This document shows, in pieces, positions 37,541 through 45,164 of a stretch of 64,000 nucleotides of DNA. The stretch is from Allobrachymonas chironomi DSM 19884 (lineage in GTDB: Bacteria; Pseudomonadota; Gammaproteobacteria; Burkholderiales; Burkholderiaceae_C). Both the position numbers and the translations under genes were made by a program. The stretch is from NCBI RefSeq assembly GCF_000374625.1, contig NZ_KB894766.1, forward strand, positions 1-64,000. Direction: 5' to 3'. Numbering within the stretch: position 1 is the stretch's first letter; each line of letters opens with the position of its first letter. The notes beneath the pieces were generated by a model, which was not told where the DNA came from, did not search any database, and saw nothing but the letters and a program-made list of their open reading frames with translations.

Positions 37541-38409
37541 GGTGCAGATTCCTCCTGTGCCGCCTGTTTGGCCACGTAATCCTTCCAGCCATAGGGCTCA
37601 CGGTAGCGCGCATAGCCCCACATGTACTGCTGCGGGCAGTTCAGGATCACGCGCTCCATCTCGCGGTTGATCTGCGCCACGGCGGGCTCCAGCTCCTGCG
37701 GCAGCGGCGCGCTCAAGGGGCTGCAGTGCAAGCGGTAGCCGCGGCCCCAGGACAGGCGCTCACCCCAGATCACGATCACGGCGGCCTGCGTCTGGTGCAT
37801 CAGCTTGGCGGCCAGCGTCATGGTGTAGGCGTCCTTGCCGAAGAACGGCACCCAGACGCCCTGCCCCGGTGGCGGCACATGGTCGGGCAGCAGGCCAACG
37901 GCCTCGTTGTGGCGCAAGGCCTTGATCATCTGGCGAATGCCGCTGATATTGGTGGGCACGGAGCGCAGGCCGGGGCGCTCACGCACGGTCTCCATCATCT
38001 CGGCCAGCCAGGGCTGGCTGGCGGGACGGTAGAGCACGGTGAGGTTGCCGTACTGCTGGTGGAAACGTTCGGCCATGGCCTGTGCCGTGATCTCGAAACA
38101 GCCCATGTGCGGCGTCAGGAAGATGATGCCCTTGCCCGCGCCATAAGCCTGCTCCACGTGCTCCAGCCCGCGCCACTCGCAATGCACCGGCTTGCCCAGC
38201 CACAGCCGTGGCAGCTCGGACAGCATGCGGCCATTGTGGGCGATGGACGGGCGCACATCGGCCAGCGTCAGACCGGCCAGCGCAGCGTTGTCACGCACGC
38301 GGCGGCGATAGGACGCAGCAGCGAACCAGCCCAGCCAGCCCAGCACGGCACCCATGCCATGCAGCAGCCAGAGCGGGAACCAGGAAAGGATTCGGAACAG
38401 GAATGCCAT
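37537..38409 (-). CDS. Lipid A acyltransferase LpxL/HtrB-like (first copy)
   Basis: A 290-residue paralogue of the next gene. N-terminal hydrophobic helix (MAFLFRILSWFPLWLLHGMGAVLGW), then LTPHMGCFE, an HX4E variant of the HX4D/E catalytic motif, and LLPDHVPPPGQGVWVPFFG. The HMGCFE form is common in betaproteobacterial copies. ATG 38409 gives the natural start. It is divergent from metK, with the metK promoter just 34 nt away, and is translationally coupled to the second copy. Confidence 0.9.
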   Translation of the reverse strand: MAFLFRILSWFPLWLLHGMGAVLGWLGWFAAASYRRRVRDNAALAGLTLADVRPSIAHNGRMLSELPRLWLGKPVHCEWRGLEHVEQAYGAGKGIIFLTPHMGCFEITAQAMAERFHQQYGNLTVLYRPASQPWLAEMMETVRERPGLRSVPTNISGIRQMIKALRHNEAVGLLPDHVPPPGQGVWVPFFGKDAYTMTLAAKLMHQTQAAVIVIWGERLSWGRGYRLHCSPLSAPLPQELEPAVAQINREMERVILNCPQQYMWGYARYREPYGWKDYVAKQAAQEESAP

Positions 38410-38442
38410 TGACACAAGGTAAATGGTGTCTCTCGGCCCGGC

Positions 38443-38471
38443 TTGGGCAGATTTGACAGAATTGCTACAAT
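38443..38471 (+). promoter_or_regulatory. Predicted sigma-70 promoter of metK
   Basis: TTGGGC (-35) and TACAAT (-10) are separated by 17 nt. The start would be near 38478, leaving a leader of about 180 nt before metK. Confidence 0.6.
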
Positions 38472-38475
38472 GTAC

Positions 38476-38659
38476 GGATCGCCGAGTTAAACGAGCAACT
38501 TGCAGGGCGATACCTTCATGCGATTGTCGCATGGATGTGGCGTATTCACCACGAATACCCGGACGGGCCGCCTTTCTGGCACACCGGCTCCACTGCTAAA
38601 GCGTTCGCCATCGTTCTTTTGGCAACGCGTTCCGTGCCACTACAAGGACTTTTACAAGC
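38476..38659 (+). promoter_or_regulatory. Structured 5' leader of metK, candidate cis-RNA
   Basis: Three consecutive perfect stems lie in the first 85 nt: ATCGCC/GGCGAT (38478-38483 with 38506-38511) enclosing a nested AGTT/AACT, CATGCGA-TTG-TCGCATG (38517-38533), and GTATTC-ACCAC-GAATAC (38542-38558). SAM synthetase genes are frequent riboswitch targets. I do not recognise this fold as a named SAM or SAH class. Confidence 0.45.
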
Positions 38660-39841
38660 ATGGCGAACGATTACCTCTTCACCTCCGAATCCGTTTCCGA
38701 AGGCCACCCCGACAAGGTGTCCGACCAGATCTCCGATGCCATCCTGGACGCCTGCCTGGCGCAGGATCCGCTCAGCCGCGTGGCCGCCGAGACCCTGACC
38801 AACACCGGTCTGGTCGTGCTGGCCGGCGAGATCACCACCGATGCCACGGTCGACTATATCGATGTGGCACGCGAAACCATCAAGCGCATCGGCTACGACA
38901 ACTCCGAATTCGGCATTGACCACAAGGGCTGCGCCGTGCTGGTCGCCTACGACAAGCAGAGCCAGGACATTGCCCAGGGCGTGGATGCCGCCTATGACGA
39001 CCCGCTCAACATCGGCGCTGGTGACCAGGGTCTGATGTTCGGCTTTGCCTGCGACGAAACGCCCGAGCTGATGCCCGCGCCCATCCATTACGCGCACCGT
39101 CTGATGGAGCGCCAGGCGCAGCTGCGCAAGAGCGGCAAGCTGCCCTTTCTGCGCCCGGACGCCAAGGCGCAGGTCACCATGCGCTATGTGGACGGCAAGC
39201 CGACCACGGTGCAGACCGTGGTCGTGTCCAGCCAGCACAGCCCCGAGATGAGCCTGGACGAAAAGACCATGAAGCCGGCCTTTATCGAGGCGGTGATCGA
39301 GGAAATCATCAAGCCGGTGATTCCGGCCGAGCTGCTGCAAGGCACCGAGTACCTGATCAACCCGACCGGCCGCTTTGTCGTGGGTGGCCCGCAGGGCGAC
39401 TGCGGCCTGACCGGCCGCAAGATCATTGTCGATACCTACGGCGGCGCCTGCCCGCACGGCGGTGGTGCCTTCAGCGGCAAGGACCCGACCAAGGTGGACC
39501 GCTCTGCCGCCTACGCGGCACGCTACGTGGCCAAGAACATCGTGGCGGCTGGCCTGGCCAGCACCTGCGAGGTGCAAGTGTCCTACGCGATTGGCGTGGC
39601 ACGCCCGATCAACATCACGGTCTATACCAAGGGCACCGGCGTGATCGACGACCACCGCATCGAGGCACTGGTGCAGGAGCACTTTGACCTGCGTCCGCGC
39701 GGCATCATCCAGATGCTGGACCTGCAGCGCCCGATCTACGCCAAGACTGCCGCCTACGGCCACTTTGGCCGCAATGAGCCGGAGTTCAGCTGGGAGCAGA
39801 CCGATCGCGCGGCGGTGCTGCGTGCGGCGGCTGGGCTGTAA
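38660..39841 (+). CDS. metK: S-adenosylmethionine synthetase
   Basis: Makes SAM from methionine and ATP. The 393-residue protein has the N-terminal [18 protein letters not shown] (catalytic His16), [18 protein letters not shown], the P-loop-like [23 protein letters not shown] and the C-terminal [18 protein letters not shown]. Length and motifs are fully normal. The ribosome site is AAGGAC. The long structured leader upstream suggests transcript-level control; a strong terminator follows 27 nt after the stop. Confidence 0.98.
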   Translation: MANDYLFTSESVSEGHPDKVSDQISDAILDACLAQDPLSRVAAETLTNTGLVVLAGEITTDATVDYIDVARETIKRIGYDNSEFGIDHKGCAVLVAYDKQSQDIAQGVDAAYDDPLNIGAGDQGLMFGFACDETPELMPAPIHYAHRLMERQAQLRKSGKLPFLRPDAKAQVTMRYVDGKPTTVQTVVVSSQHSPEMSLDEKTMKPAFIEAVIEEIIKPVIPAELLQGTEYLINPTGRFVVGGPQGDCGLTGRKIIVDTYGGACPHGGGAFSGKDPTKVDRSAAYAARYVAKNIVAAGLASTCEVQVSYAIGVARPINITVYTKGTGVIDDHRIEALVQEHFDLRPRGIIQMLDLQRPIYAKTAAYGHFGRNEPEFSWEQTDRAAVLRAAAGL

Positions 39842-39868
39842 GCTGACGGGCTGGGCCTGACATGACTA

Positions 39869-39892
39869 GGAGCGCTGCGGCGCTCCTTTTTT
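39869..39892 (+). terminator. Rho-independent terminator of metK
   Basis: GGAGCGC-TGCG-GCGCTCC followed by six T residues. Confidence 0.92.
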
Positions 39893-39922
39893 GTGGGTCC
39901 ATTGCCTGTCGCACAACAACAA

Positions 39923-39940
39923 GGGGCGCCGAAGCGCCCC
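39923..39940 (-). terminator. Terminator of the FadL-like gene
   Basis: GGGGCGC-CGAA-GCGCCCC forms a 7-bp stem with a tetraloop (TTCG on the minus strand), followed leftward by TTGTTG. It is 26 nt past the stop codon of the minus-strand gene. Confidence 0.75.
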
Positions 39941-39965
39941 CTGCTGACTCACACTGACTTGACGA

Positions 39966-41357
39966 TCAGAAGCGGTAGCCCACTTTCACGCCGACGGCCA
40001 CGGCGTTGTTATCCTTGAAGTCGCCGTCATAGTCGGGGGTGCCCATCTTGGAGCTGACCTGGGCCTTGGCATCACCCAGCCACAGGTACTTGGCACCCAC
40101 GCCCACGTAGAAATTCTTGGTGGGGCTGTATTGCACGCCGGCACCGATGTTCCAGTTGCCATCAACCGGGCCCAGGGTGGTGGCGTATTCGCCGGTACCG
40201 CTGTCCCAGCCCAGGGAGACGCTGCCGGTCCACTGCTCATTGAACTTGCGGCCCACGCCTACAGTAGCGCTGTACTGATCCTTGTCATAGCTCACCAGAT
40301 CAAAGCCGTTGGGCTTGCCCACGGCCGGGCCCACGGTCTTGGAGACGGCACCAAACTGGCCCGGACGAATGGCAAAGCTGGACCAGTCCACCCAGCGCAA
40401 GTTGGCAAATGCCAGCGTATTGGGAGCAATACCGCTCTGCACATCCAGGTTGATGGACTGCGGGGTCTCGATCTTGGTAGTGCCATTGACCGGGGCACCC
40501 GGGAAGTTGACGAAGTTTTCCTTGGTGTCCACATCATGGCTGATGGCCGAGCGATAGGTCATGGCCGCACGGAAGGCGATATCCGGAATCTCGTAGGCTG
40601 CACCTGCCAGCACACCCCAGCCCCCAGTAGTCTTGAGGCTGGCGTCATAGCCATTGAAAATCGAATAGGCTGCGCCGCGCAGGTGTACATCGCCCTTGAT
40701 GGTCTGATAGACTGGGCCGCCATACACCGTCCAGTTATCGTTGGGCTGGTAAGCGGCCAGCAGCGAGAAACTTTGCGTGTTGACCGTCACATTGGTGTTG
40801 TGCGAACCCGCAGCCTGAGGCGTCAGGGCCGCCGCCCCGGCTGCTGCACCTGCAGCCATTTGTGCCTGCACATCCGGCGAAGCCAGCACGGTGGGCAACA
40901 TGGCATCAATTTGCGCCTGATTCATGCCCATGCCGGCCAGCTGCTGGGTCGCCTTGGCGGTAGCAGTGGCCAAGGCTTGCTGGCCTGCCAGGGCCTTGGC
41001 CACGGTGCCATAGGCCTGGGGTGTGGTGGTGAAGTTGTTCACGCCACTATACGCGGCAGCAGCACCAAACGGATGGTCATACAGCAGTGCAAACGACAGC
41101 TTGTCATTGGCCTGGTACTTGATGGCTGCAGACGGGAAGTCGTAGCTGCTGCCCATGTCCGGGATATCACGCTTCAGGCCACCACTTTCCGTGCCTTCCA
41201 CCGTAGGGCTGATCCAGGTATAGCCAAACTCCACCAGGTTGCCCGGCTGGAACAGCGGGGCCACGGACTGACCGGAACGATCCAGCGCGGCGGCAAAGGC
41301 ACCAGAGGCGGGCAGCATGGCCAGAAGGACGGCGGTGCTGATCAGTTTGCGTTTCAT
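39966..41357 (-). CDS. FadL/OmpP1-family outer-membrane transporter
   Basis: A 463-residue beta-barrel. The signal peptide ends near GAFAA, then the family's NPF-region equivalent is replaced by DRSGQSVAPLFQPGNLVEFGYTW, with SYDFPSAAIKYQAN as in long-chain fatty acid/aromatic uptake channels. An Ala/Gln-rich insert (about residues 105-165) is unusual; alternating strands end in the C-terminal Phe (GYRF). ATG 41357 follows CAGGAGACAAG. An operator identical to the one before the beta-oxidation regulator lies 94 nt upstream, supporting fatty acid uptake. Confidence 0.88.
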   Translation of the reverse strand: MKRKLISTAVLLAMLPASGAFAAALDRSGQSVAPLFQPGNLVEFGYTWISPTVEGTESGGLKRDIPDMGSSYDFPSAAIKYQANDKLSFALLYDHPFGAAAAYSGVNNFTTTPQAYGTVAKALAGQQALATATAKATQQLAGMGMNQAQIDAMLPTVLASPDVQAQMAAGAAAGAAALTPQAAGSHNTNVTVNTQSFSLLAAYQPNDNWTVYGGPVYQTIKGDVHLRGAAYSIFNGYDASLKTTGGWGVLAGAAYEIPDIAFRAAMTYRSAISHDVDTKENFVNFPGAPVNGTTKIETPQSINLDVQSGIAPNTLAFANLRWVDWSSFAIRPGQFGAVSKTVGPAVGKPNGFDLVSYDKDQYSATVGVGRKFNEQWTGSVSLGWDSGTGEYATTLGPVDGNWNIGAGVQYSPTKNFYVGVGAKYLWLGDAKAQVSSKMGTPDYDGDFKDNNAVAVGVKVGYRF

Positions 41358-41450
41358 CTTGTCTCCTGAGGTTATCCAAATGGCGCATCCAGCGATACGT
41401 TGCTGTTGATTGTAAAAATTGCGACATATCTCCCCCATAGGGATAATCCA

Positions 41451-41467
41451 GAACGGTCGTTCTATTT
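41451..41467 (-). promoter_or_regulatory. Candidate TetR (FadP-like) operator upstream of the FadL-like gene
   Basis: GAACGGTCGTTCTATTT, with palindromic arms AGAACG/CGTTCT around GT, is identical over 17 nt to the site at 50709 before the TetR-headed beta-oxidation operon. FadP-type regulators of betaproteobacterial fatty-acid genes are known to use GAACG-type palindromes. Confidence 0.65.
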
Positions 41468-41600
41468 GTCGTTTTTATGCCTCAACCAGCAGAAAACCGT
41501 GTATTTATCACGGCTTAGGCTTGGCCCCTTGTTGCCGCTTATCCACAACAGGATGCTGAACTGTTCATTACCCTGACGGACAGAACGGACACTACCAGAC

Positions 41601-41628
41601 GCAAAAAAGCCACCCCGAAGGGTGGCTT
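41601..41628 (-). terminator. Rho-independent terminator of the porin gene
   Basis: On the minus strand AAGCCACCC-TTCG-GGGTGGCTT is followed by a T-run (TTTTTTGC). It lies 42 nt past the porin stop. Confidence 0.92.
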
Positions 41629-41670
41629 TCGCTTAAGTGCTAAGCAGTACTGGCAGAAGCCAGTGCTGGA

Positions 41671-42645
41671 TTAGAACTTGTGACGCAGACCAACAGCGTA
41701 CTTGGTGTCGTGGCCAGAGCCAGCGTTGTTGTCCAGGTCGTAGTCGTTGATACGAGCGTAACGGACATAAGCGTCAGTGCGCTTGCTGAAAGCGTAGTTA
41801 GCGCCGACGTTGTAGTCGATGCCGTCGTAGCCTTCGCCGTCGTTGTAACCAACTTCAGCCACCAGGGAAGCGGCGCCGAACGGAACCTTCACGCCAACGT
41901 TGGCTTCCTTGTCCTTGCCAGCAGCGAAGTCGTCGTCGGACACCAGGTAGTTAGCGTACACCTTGGCAGCGGTGAAGTCATAGGTACCACCGATACCGTA
42001 GTTGGTGACATCCTTGGTCTTGGCGCCAGTGTAGGGAGGGTTCTCAACTTCAGCCGTTTCGCCAGCGATGCCAACCATGAACGGGCCGGTGCTGTAGCTC
42101 AGGCCCAGACCGTAGGTCGTGCTTTGCTTGTCGTTAGCGCCGACCTGGATGTCGTCGTGACGGTCGTAGCCAACAGCTGCGGACACGCCCACGCCAGCGA
42201 AGTTGCCAGCGTAGTGGATACCGTTAGTGCGCTTTTCGCCCACCAGGTTGGTGGTGGAGAAGTCGGAGATGCTGTCAGCAGACGTATCTTCGGTCAGGCG
42301 GTACAGCGGCAGCTTGTCGCGGCCCAGCAGCACGGAGCCGAAACCACCTTGCAGACCCACCACAGCGCGGCGAGCCTCACCACCGGCGAACTCGCCGTTG
42401 GCAGAGTTGAAGCCGTGCTCGTAGTTGAACACTGCCTTCAGGCCATTACCCAGGTCCTCAGAGCCCTTGATACCCACGCGAGATTGCTGCAGGTTGGCCT
42501 TGTTGAAGCCGGTGTCGCGGCTAACGCCGTCCACTTCGGAAACGCCAGCAGAGATGTCAGCGATACCGTACAGAGTCACGGAAGATTGAGCGGAAGCAGC
42601 ACCCACAGCAGCCAGAGCGGCCAGTGCGATCAGAGATTTTTTCAT
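41671..42645 (-). CDS. General porin (Porin_4/OmpC-like)
   Basis: Trimeric outer-membrane diffusion channel. The 324-residue precursor has a classic signal peptide (MKKSLIALAALAAVGAASA), then QSSVTLYGIADI, the hallmark of Burkholderiales porins, SRVGIKGSEDLGNGLKAVF, GLQGGFGSVLLGRDKL in the constriction loop, and a C-terminal Phe (YAVGLRHKF). Codon choice differs from its neighbours, favouring a restricted set (GTA, GCA, AAC), as expected for very high expression. ATG 42645 follows TTGGAG; the upstream open frame is noise. Single gene with its own terminator. Confidence 0.95.
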   Translation of the reverse strand: MKKSLIALAALAAVGAASAQSSVTLYGIADISAGVSEVDGVSRDTGFNKANLQQSRVGIKGSEDLGNGLKAVFNYEHGFNSANGEFAGGEARRAVVGLQGGFGSVLLGRDKLPLYRLTEDTSADSISDFSTTNLVGEKRTNGIHYAGNFAGVGVSAAVGYDRHDDIQVGANDKQSTTYGLGLSYSTGPFMVGIAGETAEVENPPYTGAKTKDVTNYGIGGTYDFTAAKVYANYLVSDDDFAAGKDKEANVGVKVPFGAASLVAEVGYNDGEGYDGIDYNVGANYAFSKRTDAYVRYARINDYDLDNNAGSGHDTKYAVGLRHKF

Positions 42646-43188
42646 TGCAAGTTTCTCCAAGGTTAAACATGGGGCTCCGGTGAGTGGGTTGGCGTCGGCT
42701 TTGAGCCTTGTTGTGCCAGCCCCCGGTTCCCCGGGCCAACCTCCTTTTCGGAAGTTGTCTCTATTGCACCAGAGCTTGGACCGGTCTGCAAAGGGAAAGC
42801 AGGTTTTATCTTGATTTTGTAGCGCATCCGCCACAAACCTGTTGCGATCAGGCCACAAAACCACGGGCCCTCCCCCTGCCAGGGGCCGCTGGTGCGCCTG
42901 CTGCCAGCTGACTGGTGACGCGCTGGCCAAGTCCAGTTGTCAGCGTTTGCCGGGTGCAGTTGAGAAACTACTTGAAGTTGTACCGGCTGTTGCATGGCAG
43001 CTACAGGCCGGATGCATCTGTTGCATGCACACCACTCAGGCCCTGCCAACCGCGCTGGCCTGACCGATTCAGGCGATGCCGGCGAAGGCCGCAACTTCTG
43101 CGCTGGCGCAAGGCCGGCAAAATGCGGCTGGCTACAATGCCCCATGGCCCTGCTGCCGCCTGGCGCAGGGAATTTGTCAGGAGAAACT
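42646..43188. other. 543-nt intergenic region between porin and coq7
   Basis: Divergent region. It should hold the porin promoter and 5' leader (AT-rich stretch near 42795-42825) and the coq7 promoter. No gene, tRNA or convincing hairpin array was found; short open frames here have no family resemblance. Confidence 0.5.
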
Positions 43189-43845
43189 ATGCGTACCCCT
43201 TCCCCGCTGGACGCCTGGATCGAGGCGGCCGACAACACCTTGCGCACGCTGTTTGCGCCCACGCATGCGAGCCAGCCCTCACCGGCCAATCGCCTGGGCC
43301 ATGCCCAGATTGCCATGGACGATGCGGCGCTGTCGGATGATGAAAAGAAACTGTCGGGCGCGCTGATGCGCGTGAACCATGTGGGCGAGATCTGTGCGCA
43401 GGCACTGTACCAGTCGCAGGCGCTGGCCACACGCAACCCGGAGTTGCGCGCCCACTTCGAGGAAGCCGCGCGCGAGGAAATCGACCACCTGGCCTGGACC
43501 GCCGATCGGCTCAAGGAACTAGGTGACCGCACTTCGCTGCTGAACCCGTTCTGGTATGCCGGCTCGTTTGCGTTGGGCCTGGCGATGGGCCGCGTGAGTG
43601 ACAGCAACAGCCTGGGCTTTGTGGTGGAAACTGAACGCCAGGTCGAATCGCACCTGCAGGAGCACCTGGGCCGCCTGCCCATGGCCGACCAGGCATCGCG
43701 CCTGATCGTGGCACAGATGAAGGAAGATGAAGACCGCCATGCCAACAACGCGCTGGAAGCCGGTGCCACGCCGCTGCCGCCGCCGGTGCAGGGGCTGATG
43801 CGCCTGATGGCGAAGGTAATGACCACGGTGGCGCACCGGATCTGA
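43189..43845 (+). CDS. coq7: 2-polyprenyl-3-methyl-6-methoxy-benzoquinol hydroxylase
   Basis: Last hydroxylation in ubiquinone synthesis, membrane-associated di-iron enzyme. The 218-residue protein has the iron-ligand motifs [12 protein letters not shown] (Glu), [13 protein letters not shown] (ExxH), [11 protein letters not shown] (Glu) and [11 protein letters not shown] (ExxxH), with an internal duplication typical of Coq7. ATG 43189 follows CAGGAGAAACT; longer frames read through non-coding DNA. Converges on fadA. Confidence 0.95.
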   Translation: MRTPSPLDAWIEAADNTLRTLFAPTHASQPSPANRLGHAQIAMDDAALSDDEKKLSGALMRVNHVGEICAQALYQSQALATRNPELRAHFEEAAREEIDHLAWTADRLKELGDRTSLLNPFWYAGSFALGLAMGRVSDSNSLGFVVETERQVESHLQEHLGRLPMADQASRLIVAQMKEDEDRHANNALEAGATPLPPPVQGLMRLMAKVMTTVAHRI

Positions 43846-43872
43846 CGCGCCCTGCCGCACAACCGACGTGAA

Positions 43873-43905
43873 ACAGGGGCCATGATGGCCCCTGTTCTGT
43901 TTTTG
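43873..43905. terminator. Terminator between coq7 and fadA
   Basis: ACAGGGGCCAT and ATGGCCCCTGT form an 11-bp stem around one base, in practice GGGGCC-ATGAT-GGCCCC, followed rightward by TCTGTTTTTG. It serves coq7; leftward T-content is poor. Confidence 0.75.
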
Positions 43906-43947
43906 CGCGCTACGCCTGCCTGGACAGGCGCAGCCGTTCCGAATCGC

Positions 43948-45144
43948 TCAAACGCGCTCGAAAATGCCCGCGGCGCCCTGCCCCATGCCAACGCACATGG
44001 TGACCATGCCGTACTTGAGCTTGTGGCGGCGCAGCGCATGCACCACGGTGGCCGAGCGGATGGCACCGGTGGCGCCCAGCGGGTGGCCCAGTGCAATCGC
44101 GCCGCCCATCGGGTTGACCTTGCTCTGGTCCAGGCCCAGCGTATTGACCACGGCGAGTGATTGCGCGGCAAAGGCCTCGTTCAGCTCGTACCAGTCGATA
44201 TCTTCCTGCTTCAGGCCGGCGTAACGCAGCGCGGCCGGAATCGCCTCGATCGGGCCGATGCCCATGATGGCCGGCGGTACGCCCTTGCTGGCGAAGCTGA
44301 CGAAGCGCGCCAGCGGCTGCAGGTTGTACTTCTTGATCGCGGCTTCGCTGGCCAGGATCAGCGCGCCTGCGCCATCACTGGTCTGCGAGCTGTTGCCGGC
44401 GGTGACGGAGCCACGCGCGGCAAACACGGTGCGCAGCCTGGCCAGGCCTTCCATGGTGGTGTCCGGGCGGGCACCCTCGTCCAGATCAACGATGCGCTTG
44501 CTGATATTGACCTTGCCGGTCTCCAGGTCCAGCTGGCGTTCCTCGATCTCGACCGGGGTGATCTCGTCCTTGAACTCGCCGGCCTGCATGGCGGCAATGG
44601 CGCGGCGGTGCGATTCGACGGCGAAGGCATCCTGCGCCTCGCGGCTGACCTTCCACTGCTGCGCGACCTTTTCGGCGGTCAGGCCCATGCCGTAGGCAAT
44701 GCCCACGTCCTGGTTGCCGCTGAAGATATCGGGGTGCAGCGAGGGATTGTTGCCCATCATGGGCACCATGCTCATGCTTTCCACGCCAGCCGCGATCATG
44801 ATGTCGGCTTCACCGACACGGATGCGGTCTGCTGCCATGGCGACCGCGCTCAGGCCGGAGGCGCAGAAGCGGTTGACGGTGATGCCGCCGACGCTGTTGG
44901 GCAGGCCGGCCAGCACGGCACCAATGCGCGCCACGTTCAGGCCCTGCTGGGCCTCAGGGATGGCACAGCCACAGATCACGTCCTCGATCGCCTGCGGATC
45001 CAGGCCGGGAGCCTGGGCCATGGCCGACTGGATCGCCTTGACCAGCAGGGTCTCGGGGCGGGTGTGCTTGAAAAAGCCCTTGTGCGAGCGCCCGATCGGG
45101 GTGCGGGTCGCGGCAACAATGTAGGCGTCTTGCAGTTGTTTCAT
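43948..45144 (-). CDS. fadA: Acetyl-CoA C-acyltransferase (3-ketoacyl-CoA thiolase)
   Basis: Thiolytic step of fatty acid beta-oxidation. The 398-residue thiolase has the nucleophilic Cys94 (NRFCASGLSA), NEAFAAQ, GHPLGATGA with the catalytic His, and the second Cys in MCVGMGQGAAG. Last gene of the operon TetR-acyl-CoA dehydrogenase-DUF2147-fadB-fadA, 20 nt after fadB, so it should act as the partner of that hydratase/dehydrogenase. Confidence 0.96.
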   Translation of the reverse strand: MKQLQDAYIVAATRTPIGRSHKGFFKHTRPETLLVKAIQSAMAQAPGLDPQAIEDVICGCAIPEAQQGLNVARIGAVLAGLPNSVGGITVNRFCASGLSAVAMAADRIRVGEADIMIAAGVESMSMVPMMGNNPSLHPDIFSGNQDVGIAYGMGLTAEKVAQQWKVSREAQDAFAVESHRRAIAAMQAGEFKDEITPVEIEERQLDLETGKVNISKRIVDLDEGARPDTTMEGLARLRTVFAARGSVTAGNSSQTSDGAGALILASEAAIKKYNLQPLARFVSFASKGVPPAIMGIGPIEAIPAALRYAGLKQEDIDWYELNEAFAAQSLAVVNTLGLDQSKVNPMGGAIALGHPLGATGAIRSATVVHALRRHKLKYGMVTMCVGMGQGAAGIFERV

Positions 45145-45164
45145 GAATCGGTGTCCTTCCGTCC

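Noticed and set aside
41539-41547. TTATCCACA, a perfect DnaA box, between the FadL-like and porin genes
   Set aside because: It is single; no cluster of boxes, AT-rich unwinding region, dnaA, dnaN or gidA genes nearby, so no origin is claimed.
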